Shown: positions 14,139 through 27,375 of the stretch, piece by piece
Numbering within the stretch: position 1 is the first letter of the stretch
Layout: every line of letters begins with the position of its first letter
NCBI GenBank assembly: GCA_007844125.1
Contig: CM017561.1
Span: 23,775,208 to 23,839,207, forward strand
Reading direction: 5' to 3'
Source: Sinonovacula constricta
Taxonomy: Eukaryota > Mollusca > Bivalvia > Cardiida > Solecurtidae
DNA length: 64,000 nucleotides
Notes under the pieces: model-generated
Databases searched by the model: none
The model's input: only the letters and a program-made list of their open reading frames with translations
What the model was told of the DNA's origin: nothing
Made by a program: the position numbers and the translations under genes

Positions 14139-15433
14139 CAGTGTCAAATAACAAATAAGCTTTTAAAATAGTTAAATTACATAATTAATTTAAGCTCTTG
14201 ATATTTTCTTCCAACTCTATGTAAACCAAAATGTTGTGGGCTGTTTTCCTGTCATTGTCGATATGTTCAGACGTATTTGTCAAAACTTGAAATCTTTTGT
14301 ATTTTCGGCGGCCAAGAAGGGTAAGTTCTCCGACGTGAAAGAGTAAATTAATCTCTTGTGAAGATGAAGATGTGTGCCCGTTTAATTTGGAAAAACACAT
14401 TTTTTGATTTCTGCAGACGACCGCGTTATTTGGCTCATTTATCTCTGAAATGTTTAAATATCACCACCCAGATAACGGTGCCTTGCTCGGTAAGGAAGAT
14501 ACGTGTCGTATTAAAAGCGTACTCCTTCTGAAGAGCATGCAGTGGCCTAGATTTTAAGCACGTTTTGCACGTTAGTGTCGTTTTCATACACCATGCTTGT
14601 CGAAGACTCTTCAAACACTACTGAATAATTCAAAGGAACACCGGCTTGCAAAAACAATATAGCTGACTTCACGCCGAAATCTTCTGGGCTTGAAGTTCCG
14701 GTTCATCAGATTGTCTTCAGTTTCAGTTATTTCTTTTTTTACAATCTCTCTTTACTTCGTTAGATAAATTGATTCAATCAAATCTAGTCAATAAAATAAT
14801 TACTCTTACACTCACCCCCGCCCCCTTCCCACCCCCACCCCTAAAAAAGATAAAAATAAAGTGATAAAATAAATTAATGGAAGCATGCGGTGTTCGAACC
14901 AGATGTGACCATTAAAACGTTGACTAGGATGTGAACACAGGCCCATTTTTGATGTAGTAAACGCAATAATTTTTACGTAATAAAAAATAGATCAATTTTC
15001 AGACAGTTAAAAAGTTCGCCAGGTTTAAAGTTTTGCCTGAACCTACCGCAACAAATAAGATGGTGTTAGGGCCTCTTTCAATTCTTTTATTTTTTTTGCA
15101 TGTGACATCATATCATATCACATCATAACATATCAACTGGTAGACAGGACTTTTGCGAACCTATAGATTGTCTGCAAATATTTTACATCCTGTAGATAAC
15201 ACCAAAATCCGTTTTGTGTTCATGTTTAATTGAAACTGTGACATATGTCAAAGAATTTAGATGCCAGAGACTGGCATGAAAGGTAACATTATGCTAGTTT
15301 CAAGGAAGTATAAAGGAAACCCACTAATTAAAATAACTTTGAAATTTTAATGGTATATTAACATATAATCCTCAAACCTTTCAGAATACAGAATGTCACA
15401 GTTAGCAAAAACCGTCCAGACAGCACCCAGATA
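14139..15433. other. No gene recognised
   Basis: Contains a C-rich run at about 14814-14843 and no convincing coding sequence. Confidence 0.5.
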
Positions 15434-17545
15434 CTTGGTATTGATACATGTAATACTGATACATGTGGTACTGTTACACGTGGTACTGATACACGTGGTA
15501 CTGTTACACGTGGTACTGATACACGTGGTACTGATACACGTGGTACTGTTACACGTGGTACTGATACATGTGTTACTGATACATGTGGTACTGTTACACG
15601 TGGTACTGTTACACGTGGTACTGATACATGTGTTACTGATACACGTGGTACTGATACACGTGGTACTGTTACACGTGGTACTGATACACGTGGTACTGAT
15701 ACACGTGGTACTGTTACACGTGGTACTGATACATGTGTTACTGATACACGTGGTACTGATACACGTGGTACTGTTACACGTGGTACTGATACATGTGTTA
15801 CTGATACATGTGGTACTGTTACACGTGGTACTGTTAACGTTTGGTCCTGTTACGTTTGATACTGTTGCACGTGGTACACTTAACGTCTGGTCCTGTTACG
15901 TTTGATACTGTTGCACGTGGTACTGTTGCACGTGATACTGTCGCACGTGGTACTGTTACGTTTGGTACTGTTACGTTTGGTACTGTTACACGTGGTACTG
16001 TTACGTTTGGTACTGTTACACGTGGTACTGTTACGTTCGGTACTGTTACGTTTGGTACTGTTACACGTGATACTGTTACGTTCGGACTGTTACGTTCGGT
16101 ACTGTTACGTTCGATGCTGTTACGTTTGGTACTGTTACGTTTGGTACTGTTACGTTTGGTACTGTTACGTTCGGTACTGTTATGTTACGTTTGGTACTGT
16201 TACGTTTGGTACTGTTACGTTCGGTACTGTTATGTTACGTTTGGTACTGTTACGTTTGGTACTGTTACGTTCGGTACTGTTATGTTACGTTTAATACTGT
16301 TACGTTCGGTACTGTTATGTTACGTTTGGTACTGTTACGTTTGGTACTGTTACGTTTAGTTCTGTTACGTTTGGTACTGTTACGTTCGGTACTGTTACAC
16401 GTGGAACTGTTAAGTTTGATACTGTTACACGTGGTACTGTTAAGTTTGGTACTGTTACACGTGGTACTGTTACGTTCGGTACTGTTACGTTTGGTACTGT
16501 TACTTTCGGTACTATTACGTTTGGTACTGTTACGTTTGGTACTGTTACACATGGTACTGTTACGTTTGGTACTGTTACGTTTGGTACTGTTCCGTTTGGT
16601 ACTGTTACACGTGGAACTGTTACGTTTGGTACTGTTACACGTGGTACTGTTACGTTCGGTACTGTTACGTTTGGTACTGTTACGTTCGGTACTATTACGT
16701 TTGGTACTGTTACGTTTGGTACTGTTACACGTGGTACTGTTACGTTCAGACTGTTACGTTCGGTACTGTTACGTTTGATGCTGTTACGTTTGGTACTGTT
16801 ACGTTTGGTACTGTTACGTTCGGTACTGTTATGTTACGTTTGGTACTGTTACGTTTGGTACTGTTACGTTTAGTACTGTTACGTTTGGTACTGTTACGTT
16901 CGGTACTGTTACGTTCGGTATTTTTACGTTTGGTACTGTTACACTTGGTACTGTTACGTTTGATACTATTACGTTTGGTACTGTTAAGTTTGGTACTGTT
17001 ACGCGTGGAACTGTTACGTTTGGTACTGTTACACGTGGTACTGTTACGTTCGGTACTGTTACGTTTGGTACTGTTACGTTCGGTACTATTACGTTTGGTA
17101 CTGTTACGTTTGGTACTGTTGCAACCGGTACTGTTACGTTCGGTACTGTTACGTTTGGTACTGTTACGTTCGGTACTGTTACGTTCGGTACTGTTACGTT
17201 CGATGCTGTAACGTTCGGTACTGTTACGTTTGGTACTGTTACGTTTGGTACTGTTACGTCCGGTACTGTTACGTTTGGTACTGTTACGTTCGGTACTGTT
17301 ACGTCCGGTACTGTTACGTTTGGTACTGTTACGTTCGATGCTGTTACGTCCGGTGCTGCTACGTTTGGTACTGTTACGTTTGGTACTGTTATGTTCGGTA
17401 CTGTTACGTTTGGTACTGTTACGTTTGGTACTGTTACGTTCGGTACTGTTACTTTCGGTACCATTACGTTCGGTACTGTTTAGTTTGGTACTGTTTAGTT
17501 TAGTACAGTAACACGTGGTACTTTTTGTACTGTCATACTTGGTAC
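15434..17545 (+). repeat. 15-bp minisatellite array, about 140 units, many with CACGTG
   Basis: The first 400 bp use GTACTGATACACGTG or GTACTGTTACACGTG; the rest mostly GTACTGTTACGTTTG or GTACTGTTACGTTCG. I count by eye about 18 CACGTG hexamers in 15478-15835 and more than 30 over the whole array. Because 15 is divisible by three, frames stay open on both strands (up to 278 codons); these low-complexity frames have no flanking gene structure and are rejected as genes. Confidence 0.97.
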
Positions 17546-18651
17546 TGTTTCCTCTCCATGTTAACACTAAACGTGAGAACACGTGTCACAGCCAACTTAT
17601 TTTGTGCTGTCCCAGATTATGACACCCTTACTGCAGTACAAATCTACGCCTGCCATCCCAGGTGATGTGTGCTTGTCAGAAGAAAATTCCAACCAAGAAA
17701 AATGTTCGTTAAATGCCCTTCAAACATCGACATAATGAGCATATTTGTTAATGGAAATTACATGTGTACGCAGTTACGTCCGCGGTTTAATTGAGGTAAC
17801 CCCTCGGTCATAGATTTATAAAAGGCCGTGACCTCTAGCCTGACATGGCATTGTTCGACTTATGGTAAATAATAAAAATCCCATTCAAAGAACTTAAAAA
17901 TAAGCAGACCATTATATTTTTGAAAGATTTGTCCACCGTTGCAGTTGTTGGTGTATTAGTAGGAACGCAAGCATTGCTGCTAAGCTTATAATAGACCCAT
18001 GCATAACTAGGTCTAAAAATGCATTGAAAACTAGGCTTGTACAGCAAGTCATTAAAACATGGTCATTTTGATATAAAGCCCACATATTCCATTTTTTATG
18101 TTAAATCATCTATAAATTTTTTATCATATATAGTAAAAGACATTTTGTGCGAACAATGTTACTTAACTTTCGTAATATTGAACACGTGCCTGATATTAAT
18201 GTGCATCAGATATGATTAAAAGTGTAACCCTTATGTTGAAAATTCAAAAAAAAACTATGGCATACTAAACCAATATTTTAAACAAATATACCCCAGTTTT
18301 TCATGATAACAAAATATATCAACCATTCTTGACTTAGTTACGAAACCACGTATGTCAACTTCGAAGTGGCCTCTATTTTGAACTCCCCTGGGTATTATGT
18401 ATTTTCGTGCTTTTGTGTTTTGTTTGTCCGACAGTGCGAGGTTTATTGACTTTTTTTTAAAGCACCATTTCATTTCGATATGTTGACTGAAGTAAGCATG
18501 AGTTATGGGTTATGTTTGTCAGAAAGATTATGTTATAAAGTAGTTAGCAAATACGCTTGCTAATAATTGTGCATACATTTGCCGCCATCGTCATCTTTCT
18601 CGGCAGTGGTCTCGTTCAATACTTCAACAGATTGTGGTTTAGCGTTTAATG
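17546..18651. other. No gene recognised
   Basis: AT-rich, short frames only. Confidence 0.5.
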
Positions 18652-19007
18652 ACTGGCCGAGGTTGACCGGACCTGGTAGCGCAATGAGTAGAGCGTCGGC
18701 TCCAGGTACTAGAGGCCACGGGTTCGATCCCGGGCCGCGACATACCAAAGTCGTTAAAAATGGTAGTGGCATAGATCCCTTGCTAACGCTCAAGCAAATA
18801 TAAGGGTAGTTCCACGACTGGTTGGCCCGGTGTCAGGATAATGTGACTGGGCATGGTATCATGCCAGGTGTCCTCGGTATGCTATACACAGTGAAGGCAG
18901 CACTATATCTGCTTCAGGTTGACACCGTCTTCAGATAACTGAAATACTGTTGGTGGGACGATAAACCCAATAAACAACATTAAACAACAAAAACTGGCCG
19001 AGGTTGA
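18652..19007 (+). mobile_element. tRNA-derived SINE, family B, copy 1
   Basis: A 326-bp element (18667-18992) between perfect 15-bp duplications ACTGGCCGAGGTTGA (18652-18666, 18993-19007). The head has a box-A-like TAGCGCAATGAGTAGAGCG and box B GGTTCGATCCC. The body includes GACTGGTTGGCCCGGTGTCA, and the 3' end reads CCCAATAAACAACA with a short A-rich tail. Confidence 0.93.
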
Positions 19008-22000
19008 GATCTTATGTACATACATTCGCGTTCCAGATTCACACGCGCACGTACATGTAGAATCAAACACGAACTCAAGTTGCACAACCCAACCACGACC
19101 ACGAACAATTTTGCTTATATCTTTATGCAAATGTAACACGATGATTTGATAAAAACACATGGCAACAAATAGTGTTGACTCTTGCCAGACAGCCCCCAAC
19201 AGAAAGCCGGCTAATCCTAATCTACACTTATTGCCAGCCAGAACATTCCGCGCCTATCAGGATAAGAGTTCAGATGCTCCGCCAAATAACGATACTTTCT
19301 TTGGGATGGAGAGTTGCCAATCGGAACTCCTCGGGTAATTCCGTTGGAAAAGGTTTGATAAATCAGATACTACCCTATATGTTGGCTGTAAGTGTGCGTT
19401 TCTGTAGCTTTATATATCACTGTATTATTATTACATTATGTAGAAAAATAATGTTTATACACTGCAATGAGCTGTCATCCGAGCTTCCATCTTTGTTTTG
19501 ACTTCTGTCACAAAAGCAGTCCCATTTAGGGAAATTGCCGCGGTGATCCGACTACCTACATTCAACCGATAGATAGTTCGTTAATTATCCGAGGTGTTCC
19601 GATTGGGATAGTTGCTAGGCTTTATTTGTAAGGTACATTTCTTCCAGAACAAGAGCCACCACTCACGTTTATTCGTTACATTTGTATCCTCGATACTTTT
19701 CTTTTCAAACCAAACCGCATTGCATCGGCGGGTACTTTTTATCTTTGAATTTTTTTTTCTATTAGTCGGTCATTCAATTTACACTCTCTTCGATTTGAAC
19801 GCACCTCGATGCAATTGATGTTTTGTTGTTAAGTTTGTTGGCACACACTTACAATGTAACAGTCAAAACGAAACAATGAGCGTATCTGTGATTTGTGTGC
19901 ACTTGCCGCAAAGTCTGCAGCAGGGACAAATAAATAGGGATATTCCCATATCGGACTGCTCCTTTGCCTGTTTGTAAAAACCAAAACAAACAAAAAAACT
20001 TACTAATTTTTTTAATATTTGTTCCACAACTTCATGTCATGGTAATTAGGTATACGCCCAGTGACGTTGTAGCAATCAGAGTAGATCACTGATTGGCCTT
20101 AACTTGAGTTTTGCTTGGTCAATCGCATCTCCTGTGGCTGACGACTGTTTAAAATGAATACGTGAGGCCAATGAATGGAAATCATTTGCTGGACGTTTAG
20201 TGTAAATCGCTCATTCCAATACAAAAACACATATTGTGTTCTATTTGTCAATCGTTTTTTCTTTGAAATCAGCTTTATTGCGTCTCAATCAAGACGTGGT
20301 ATTGTTTTAAAGGAGTTGTTATTGATAAGGTGTATAAGTACCCGGAAGAAAAAGCAACGCCACTTATTAATACGCGACCACAACACGCTGGGATGATTGG
20401 GCCACCTCATGGCCATTCATTAAGTTAATGTCTTCTTTAACAAAGAGCATTCACTCGCAACGTTATTACCGTGTTAAAAAGAACGAACACGTGACTTAGC
20501 TGTTCTTAGAATCCACGTCCTTATCAAGAAGTTGTATTCATTCGAACGCCTAACTGGCGTTTTGTTTTGCTTATTAAATATTTATTTATTTATTAGTTTA
20601 TTACAAAAAAACATGCTAGCGAACCTTCGTAAAGAAACGTCCATGGTGGAGGAAGAAAAGTACATCTTCATTAGCAATTCCCATCCGGTCGCGATGCACC
20701 AAATACCCAAATGTTAACCTGCTAAGCACAAGTTTGTCAAACTGATGGAATATTGCAGATCCAGATCAGCCAGTTCTCGATTGAGATGTCTAGAGACTTA
20801 TCAGCAAAAAGTGTACATCCTAAACATATATCGCCCATTGGGAGCTCACTGATCTGTACTTGAAATTATTGCTTAAGCCAGATCAGGCGCGTATTTGCCA
20901 TTGCGCACATTACGCACGTGCGTAAAATCCGTTCGAAAAAATCGAAAAGAAAAAAAAAAGAAAAAAAAGAAAAAGAAAAGAAAGTCGATGCCTAGCCCGG
21001 CTTTATCATAACGTTTTTTTATGTCCGTAGTGTCTACATTTGATAGTCAGGTTATATTGTGTCTTTAAAATTGTATTTTCAGTCAATACCATCAAAACAA
21101 CGTATTTTCTTTTCTTCTCACTCCGTATGAAAATTCCCCAAAATGCGCCTAAGCCAATATAGCAAGAAAAAAATGGAGGGGGTGGGTGGGGTCATGCCCC
21201 CAAGACCCTATTAGTAATTGTGCGTAACTTCAAAACGCGCCTGAGCCAGATTATTTCTTGCAGACCCAGAGTCAACAATAAAGAGTACCCTTTAAGATTT
21301 GTCGTTTGACTTTCTGGCTACACGGATTAAACATGCCACAAAGTAACAATATCGATATGCAAACATTGACAAAGACGAGTGCTCAAATGCTTAAGATAAT
21401 AAACCATTACATTGGTAGTAAACTTTCTGAAAATTATAAGATTTAGGAATATTCGGGTGTTGGCCAATATATTTTACTTAGGTTTTAAGAAGTGCAAGAA
21501 TTGCAAAACACCACAAAAATGTTGTGATTCACGTGCGCGTGACATGAATAACAAATTAGATAAATTTTATAAACTTAGATAAATTATCGTGCACCCAGTT
21601 CTGGTTTTACTTTCCCATCAAAACATGTCGTGACGTGTATGTCAATAGACTCAGTTTTCGTGTCGTGGATGAATAGAAGCAGGGTGCATGTTAGGTGCTT
21701 AACAATTGTTTACCCATAGCTGACCTTCATATTGAAGAAGCAAATGACAAACTGTTCACCCAACAGTTTCCAAGGGCAGTTTAATATCGTTATTGAAAGT
21801 AAAAAAGAATTATTAACATAAAATCCATTTAATTCTGAATGTAGATGGGCCGTACTTATATAAAACTTGAAATGGGCTCTTAAGAGACGTGATACCCCGA
21901 AGTTTGATTTACATATCTAAAAGAAAACGGTCATTACTCCGCAAATATAAGGTAGATTATAAACCAAAATCGAATGTTTGTAGTTTGATATCAAATGCTT

Positions 22001-22027
22001 ATAAAAAAATCTGTAGTGCTCTGAAAC
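19008..22027. other. No gene recognised; inverted repeat and simple sequence
   Basis: CCAATCGGAACTCCTCGGGT at about 19318 recurs inverted as TATCCGAGGTGTTCCGATTG near 19577, suggesting a foldback or MITE of about 280 bp. Its core also recurs at 29938-29962. An A/G-rich run is at 20934-20985, and a foldback arm at 19206-19240. Confidence 0.4.
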
Positions 22028-22985
22028 TGTTAAGTTTTAAACCTGTTTATTTATAGTCGATTGGGAAACAAGTTCTTTTAAGGGGTCGCTTAAGCGGCAC
22101 ATTTCATAAAATTTTAATTTTCAAAGTTCATTATTTTTTCATATAAATATTCATGCCATACATCAAAACCAATGTTATAACATATTATATCATAATTTAT
22201 TAAGATTACTTCACAAAAAAGTGAAATTTGATGAATATTGATAAAACTACCATTTTTTGTTATGAGCAGTTTAGCCCAGGAAATATGTTTATAGACACAA
22301 TTTTATTGTAACATAAGTTTGTTCAAACAATTTTCAACGTAGAAGCTCACTTAATTTTCATAGTGAGTGTTTAGAACATGCATAAAAACACACTTTAAAA
22401 ATCAAGTGAAAACACATGTACTTTCTGTTTCAAAGAGGGACTACTTTTTTGACATTGAAAACTATGGTGATAGATTTATCAAACACGGTTAAGGTAATCA
22501 AAATTTTAATCTCCATACTACCTCCATTAGGGTGTATTTAATAATTCTGCTAAATGTTGTTTTATATAAGCTTTGCTGTGAAGATGAACTTTTGCCCCCA
22601 CAAAATGACTGAAAAAAATGTCTAAGAAAAGAAAAGGTAATTTTTCACGTTTATATTTTGCCATTCTGTTCTTATAGAATGTATACATAATTTTGGAAAG
22701 TTTTAGAAGAGTCGGACAAAAGACTTCATAGTTATGAGCATTCAAAATTTGGGGCATTTTATCATTTCACCGCTTTCACGACCCGTTAACTTATATTAAT
22801 CCCTCTCGACTGTCTACTTCCTGGGAAGAACCAGTACTCAGGTACCGAATACCCGGAGCAACGTGCAGTAAAAAGTCTTGCTCAAGGACTAACGTCACGT
22901 GGTCAGTTTCGGGGTTCGAACCCGGGACCCTCCGATCCGGAATCCAACGTCTTAACCACTAGACCACGAACGCTCAAACTCTTCA
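22028..22985 (-). mobile_element. SINE family A, copy 2, split by a DNA transposon
   Basis: Minus-strand SINE in two pieces, about 22028-22081 (3' part) and 22786-22976 (rest, with box B GGTTCGAACCC). Joining the pieces at TTAA restores the uninterrupted arrangement seen in the other copies in this window. It carries GTCACGTGGT at 22895-22904. Confidence 0.9.
22078..22789. mobile_element. 704-bp TTAA-target MITE nested in SINE-A
   Basis: The insertion 22082-22785 is flanked by TTAA on both sides (22078-22081, 22786-22789). The ends GGGGTCGCTTAAGCGG and the reverse complement CGGGTCGTGAAAGCGG match at 12 of 16 positions. TTAA duplication with short inverted repeats fits piggyBac- or Kolobok-type elements. 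There is no transposase; one 76-codon minus-strand frame has no recognisable domain, so this is a non-autonomous copy. Confidence 0.85.
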
Positions 22986-22989
22986 ACTG

Positions 22990-24103
22990 GAAGCAGCAAT
23001 TTGACATTATAATGCGATATAAACGGGCTGTTGAATCGATAATATTAAGTAGATAGTTAAAACATCAAATTTTAACCTGTATTTTAAAATCACATGCTTA
23101 TAACGAACGAACGGACAAATGAACGGACAGAAATAACTTTATATGCCCAAACACAAGAAGCATACTATTGAACTCAATGAGAAACCCTGCGTTTAGTTTT
23201 CTACATCTCAATAACTGCATACGTACCACCATTACTGGCGTGAAATGGATAAACGCAGATCTTTGCAGAAGCCAAACTCCATCAAATAAATATTCACAAG
23301 GGCGGTAAATCACAAGGGCGGTCAATCCTGTACTGACTGTATTAGATATCGTTGTAATAAAGGATATCAGACTCAGTGTTCGTGTGGAATACTTAAACCT
23401 CAGTTTTTGTGAATGCTTGAACAAAAACGCTATGTAATATATGCACAAAGTTATGAGCAATTAACTGAATATTTTATAAGGGGTATCAACACATTTAGCG
23501 TGATAATGTTTATTGCGTTACGCTATGCCGCTGTCCTTTTTATTCGTTTTTGACGATTTAACAGCATGGCAACAATTATAAGCAAACGAGAGTATACCAT
23601 CTTGGCACAGAAAAAATGCACAGTGTCACTGTCACCCTATGGATAATTAGCCTTATACATAATTATGCCGCAGTAAAGTCACTTGGTCAACGAGGTATTG
23701 TACAAGATGTAGGAAACGGAGAGTATTGAATAGTATTGTGTTAATGGCATGAGTAAGTCGGTGAACGGCCTCATAGTTCTCCGGAAAGATTTTTGACCGG
23801 TCTGTGCCATTATACCAGAACAGAATATAATTTCCTTTACACTGATAATTAGTTTACAGTATACATCGTCTTATGAAATTTAAGAAAATTGTATGCGTAT
23901 ACGCGTGGGGCGTCGTTGTAGAAGTGCAATAAATCTATATTTACGTGCTAAGTGGTTAAGCTTTTTAGGCCAGTGGCAGTCCGTCCCGAAAATTCTCAGA
24001 TTATAAGGAAAACGTATGCATTTGCCTTTATGCAAGAACAAAACAGGGACAACCTTATTTGAACTTTACTTCACAGATTAATTCTACAGAGCAGCAACCT
24101 CTA
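22990..24103. other. No gene recognised
   Basis: A 120-codon hydrophobic minus-strand frame (23098-23460) is present, with no recognisable domain. Confidence 0.4.
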
Positions 24104-24306
24104 CTTTCGTTAAAAATGATACTGGTATAGCACCCTTACTTACGCTTATGCAAATATGAGTTTCACGACTGGTTGGCCCGGTGTCAGGACAATGTGACTG
24201 GTATCATGCTATGTGTTCACGGCAGCTTCTGCTATCTGCTTCAATTTTACACCGTCTCCAGATAACTGAAATACTGTTGGTGGGACGATAAGCCCAATAA
24301 ACAAAC
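24104..24306 (+). mobile_element. SINE family B, copy 2 (5'-truncated)
   Basis: Shares GACTGGTTGGCCCGGTGTCA, ATAACTGAAATACTGTTGGT and the CCCAATAAACAA end with copy 1, but lacks the tRNA-like head and has an internal deletion. No clear duplication is seen. Confidence 0.75.
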
Positions 24307-25570
24307 ACAATTCTTCAAAAGTAGAAATCATTTTACAAACACGATATTGTGCCTGTACGATTATGAAGTCAACAATGTTCACCGACGATGAGCTGTCAAG
24401 TGTTTTCTCCAAGTCCTTCATTTGTTGAGTCACTAACTTGTATACAAGTGAAATTTGCCCCTCTTCATAAAATGAAACAACAATAAGAGATATAATAATG
24501 AACGCATCTTATGATAACATACTCGGCGTATAAAACATCCACTTTTTACAATAAGGTTAAGTGACACCACAACTGGTAATGTAACTAACTGCTAAACATC
24601 CATTTTTTATGCCTTAGACGAAAGTGATATAAACATGAATAAATGAATATAAAATTGTGCAAAACTTTACAAATATATACATGAAATGGGTACTAAACTA
24701 GCGTCTTGTATTTTTTGACGTTATCGACAAAAGTTATTGTATATGTGGAACAGCTTTTATTCTTTTTTATACACGGTTTATTTTCATGTAGTTAAAAAAA
24801 CATGTCAGTGTTCCGTAAACGTTATAGAAAATGTACTCACATTACCATGCAATCATAGCTTATAGTCAGGTCATTGAGCGTGCATGCTTACCGTATAATG
24901 AGTTGGGTTTGTTTTTTTCAAGCGACAAATACTTACTTTGATTTTTGTCTGAAAGCTTCATTATGGATTGTATGAGGTTTTAGGAAATAAGTAATGATTT
25001 ACAATAATGAACATTATGAGTTGTGTGCAATAGTATCTTTTATTCAAAGTGGCAAATAGATTATTAGCTGATATATGATTCCTGTCTTCATAAATTTAAG
25101 GTGAGTTTGCAACTAGGACCTTACGACTATATTTCATCTATTTAGAAGAAAAAAGTTGTGTTGGCGTGTTCTAACACCACGACCCTCCTGATCAAAGTCC
25201 TACGCACCTGAACTCTACCGTAGAACGTAGTCCCAGAATGACTTTGTATAATAAATTTTACAAAATGGTAGTGTTAAATTTTAATTTTGATGTTATATGA
25301 ACAAAGCAAGAAATCCCAAATGCTATTAGTTTTAATATGGTAACATAACAAACGTTGTTGTAAATTAGTGTTATTTCCAATTATGTCTTTTCATTGCGTT
25401 GGCTTTACCCAGTGTAGTTCCGGGACAGAAGATGTCATTCCACAGTTTAGAATTATGTATGAGGGACAAGTTTTGTCAACATGTCGTTTTGAATAAGGTT
25501 TTATTATCTATGTGATTATTGCATATATGAAAAGTTTGTATAACTGCAATACTACGGCCTTGTGGAATGT
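24307..25570. other. No gene recognised
   Basis: AT-rich; nothing recognisable. Confidence 0.5.
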
Positions 25571-25838
25571 AACAATCGCTTCAGGAGCGTTCGTGGTCTA
25601 GTGGTTAAGACGTTGGACTCCGGATCGGAGGGTCCCGGGTTCGAACCCCGAAACTGACCACGTGATGTTAGTCCTTGAGCAAGACTATTTACTGCACATT
25701 GCTCCAGGTATTCAGTACCCGAGTACTGGTTCTACCCAGGAAGTGGACAGTCGAGAGGGATTAATATAAGTTGAAAGAACTTGTTTACCAATCGACTATA
25801 AATAAATATATTTAAACTAAACTAAACTAACAATCGCT
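25571..25838 (+). mobile_element. SINE family A, copy 3
   Basis: Full-length plus-strand copy with box A TGGTCTAGTGG and box B GGTTCGAACCC, ending in (AAACT)n. AACAATCGCT is duplicated on both sides (25571-25580 and again after the tail); five extra bases separate the 5' duplication from AGCGTTCG. CACGTG lies at 25659-25664. Confidence 0.9.
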
Positions 25839-26635
25839 GCATTACATTATTAAGAACAAGCTGCTCACTGCTCACTCAGAATGGCTTAGTCCAATTTTAT
25901 CTCACATCAGTATAATTTCGCTTCTTGTTAGAACCTTTACCTCGCCAGACGCGCTAATTTTGTGAGCTGTGTTAAAGAAGTTGCATTTCTGGACAATACA
26001 CGCATGTCTGACGACACTTCCGATCGAGCCCGAGTCTAACTAACTCTTTTCCTCGTGACTTCAAAAAATGTACTATCACTTGTATGATAAACGACTACGT
26101 ATATGGATCTTTATCAGACATCGACATTTGAATAATATACTTTAGTATCCGATCCAATGTCAGGTGAATGAAGCGTGTCCAACATGCACTTTAAAAGTTG
26201 AATGCGCTATAAAGTTTTGATGTCGTACTAAGCAAATCGACTAAGCCATCGCCTTGTTAATTAGTGTATACCGTTTTTACTTACACTTTTAGAGAAAAGC
26301 AACAGATTCCTTCTAAGATTATACAATCTCAATAGAGCATATAGACTGAATATGGTACAACTGTGGTCATGTGCGGTGCGGTTTAAACAGACTCAAAAAT
26401 TAATTTTAATGTATCGGGCTCATTCAGAGTTGGCGACATTCGTCACTTATACTTTTCGAACACTTGAACTAAAACATAAAATGTGCTACATTTTTTTTTC
26501 TGGAAAATAAAAAATCTTATGATATTACCGACAACTACGTGTAAATGTATCTAGAAATTTCGGAGACACTCTGCAGCAAATAGCTAGGATCCTTATCCTC
26601 GTTAGAGCTACCAACTGGAATCGCTCGACCATGGG
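25839..26635. other. No gene recognised
   Basis: Short frames only. Confidence 0.5.
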
Positions 26636-27375
26636 GTGGGAGGGTGGGGTGGGGTGTGTGTGTGTGTGTGTGTGGGGGGGGTAACCGCTCGACCATAGGC
26701 ACCCTTCGTGGCTGGCTGGAACCGCACGACCACGGGGGCTGTAACCTCTCGACCATGGGCGCCCTGTGGTGGCTGGCTGGAACAGCACGACCACGGGGGC
26801 TGTAACCTCTCGACCATAGGCGCCTTGTGGTGGCTGGCTGGAACCGCTCGACCACTGGGGCTGTAACCTCTCGACCATGGGCGCCCTGTGGTGGCTGGCT
26901 GGAACCGCTCGACCGAAGGCGTCCTTTGGTGGCTGTAACCGCTCGACCACGGGCGTCGCTCGACCAGGGGCGTCCTGGGGCGGCTGAAACAGCTCGACCA
27001 CGGGCGTCGCTCAACCATGGGCGTCGCTCGACCACGGGCGTCGCTCGACCACGGGCGTCCGGTGATGGCTGTAACAGCTCGACCACGGGGGTCGCTCGAC
27101 CACGGGCGTCACTTGACCACGGACGTCCTGTGGTGGCTGTAACAGCTCGACCACGGGCGTCGCTCGACCACGGGCGTCGCTCGACCACGTGCGTCGCTTG
27201 ACCACATGCGTCTTGTGGTGGCTGTAACAGCTCGACCACGGGCGTCGCTCGACCACAGGCGTCCTGTGGTGGCTGTAGCAGCTCGACCACGGACTTCGCT
27301 CGACCACGGGCGTCCTGGGGTGGCTGTAACCGCTCGACCATGGCCGCCATGCGGTCGCAGTAGTCACGCGACCAC
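26636..27375 (+). repeat. GC-rich minisatellite with (GT)n leader
   Basis: Begins with GGGTGGGGT and a (GT)n run (about 26655-26672). It then shows GCTCGACCACGGGCGTC (17 bp) units combined with a longer module containing GGTGGCTGTAACAGCTCGAC. The stretch is far richer in G+C and CpG than its surroundings. The several overlapping frames on both strands rich in Arg-Gly and Val-Val-Glu come from the repeat. Confidence 0.9.

Noticed and set aside
15393..17582. Several overlapping open frames (up to 278 codons) on both strands
   Set aside because: Produced by the 15-bp repeat; frames switch where single-base length changes occur and no initiation or splice context is present.
23098..23460. 120-codon hydrophobic minus-strand frame resembling a membrane protein
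   Set aside because: No recognisable family motif, no flanking exons, and hydrophobicity is expected from T-rich sequence.
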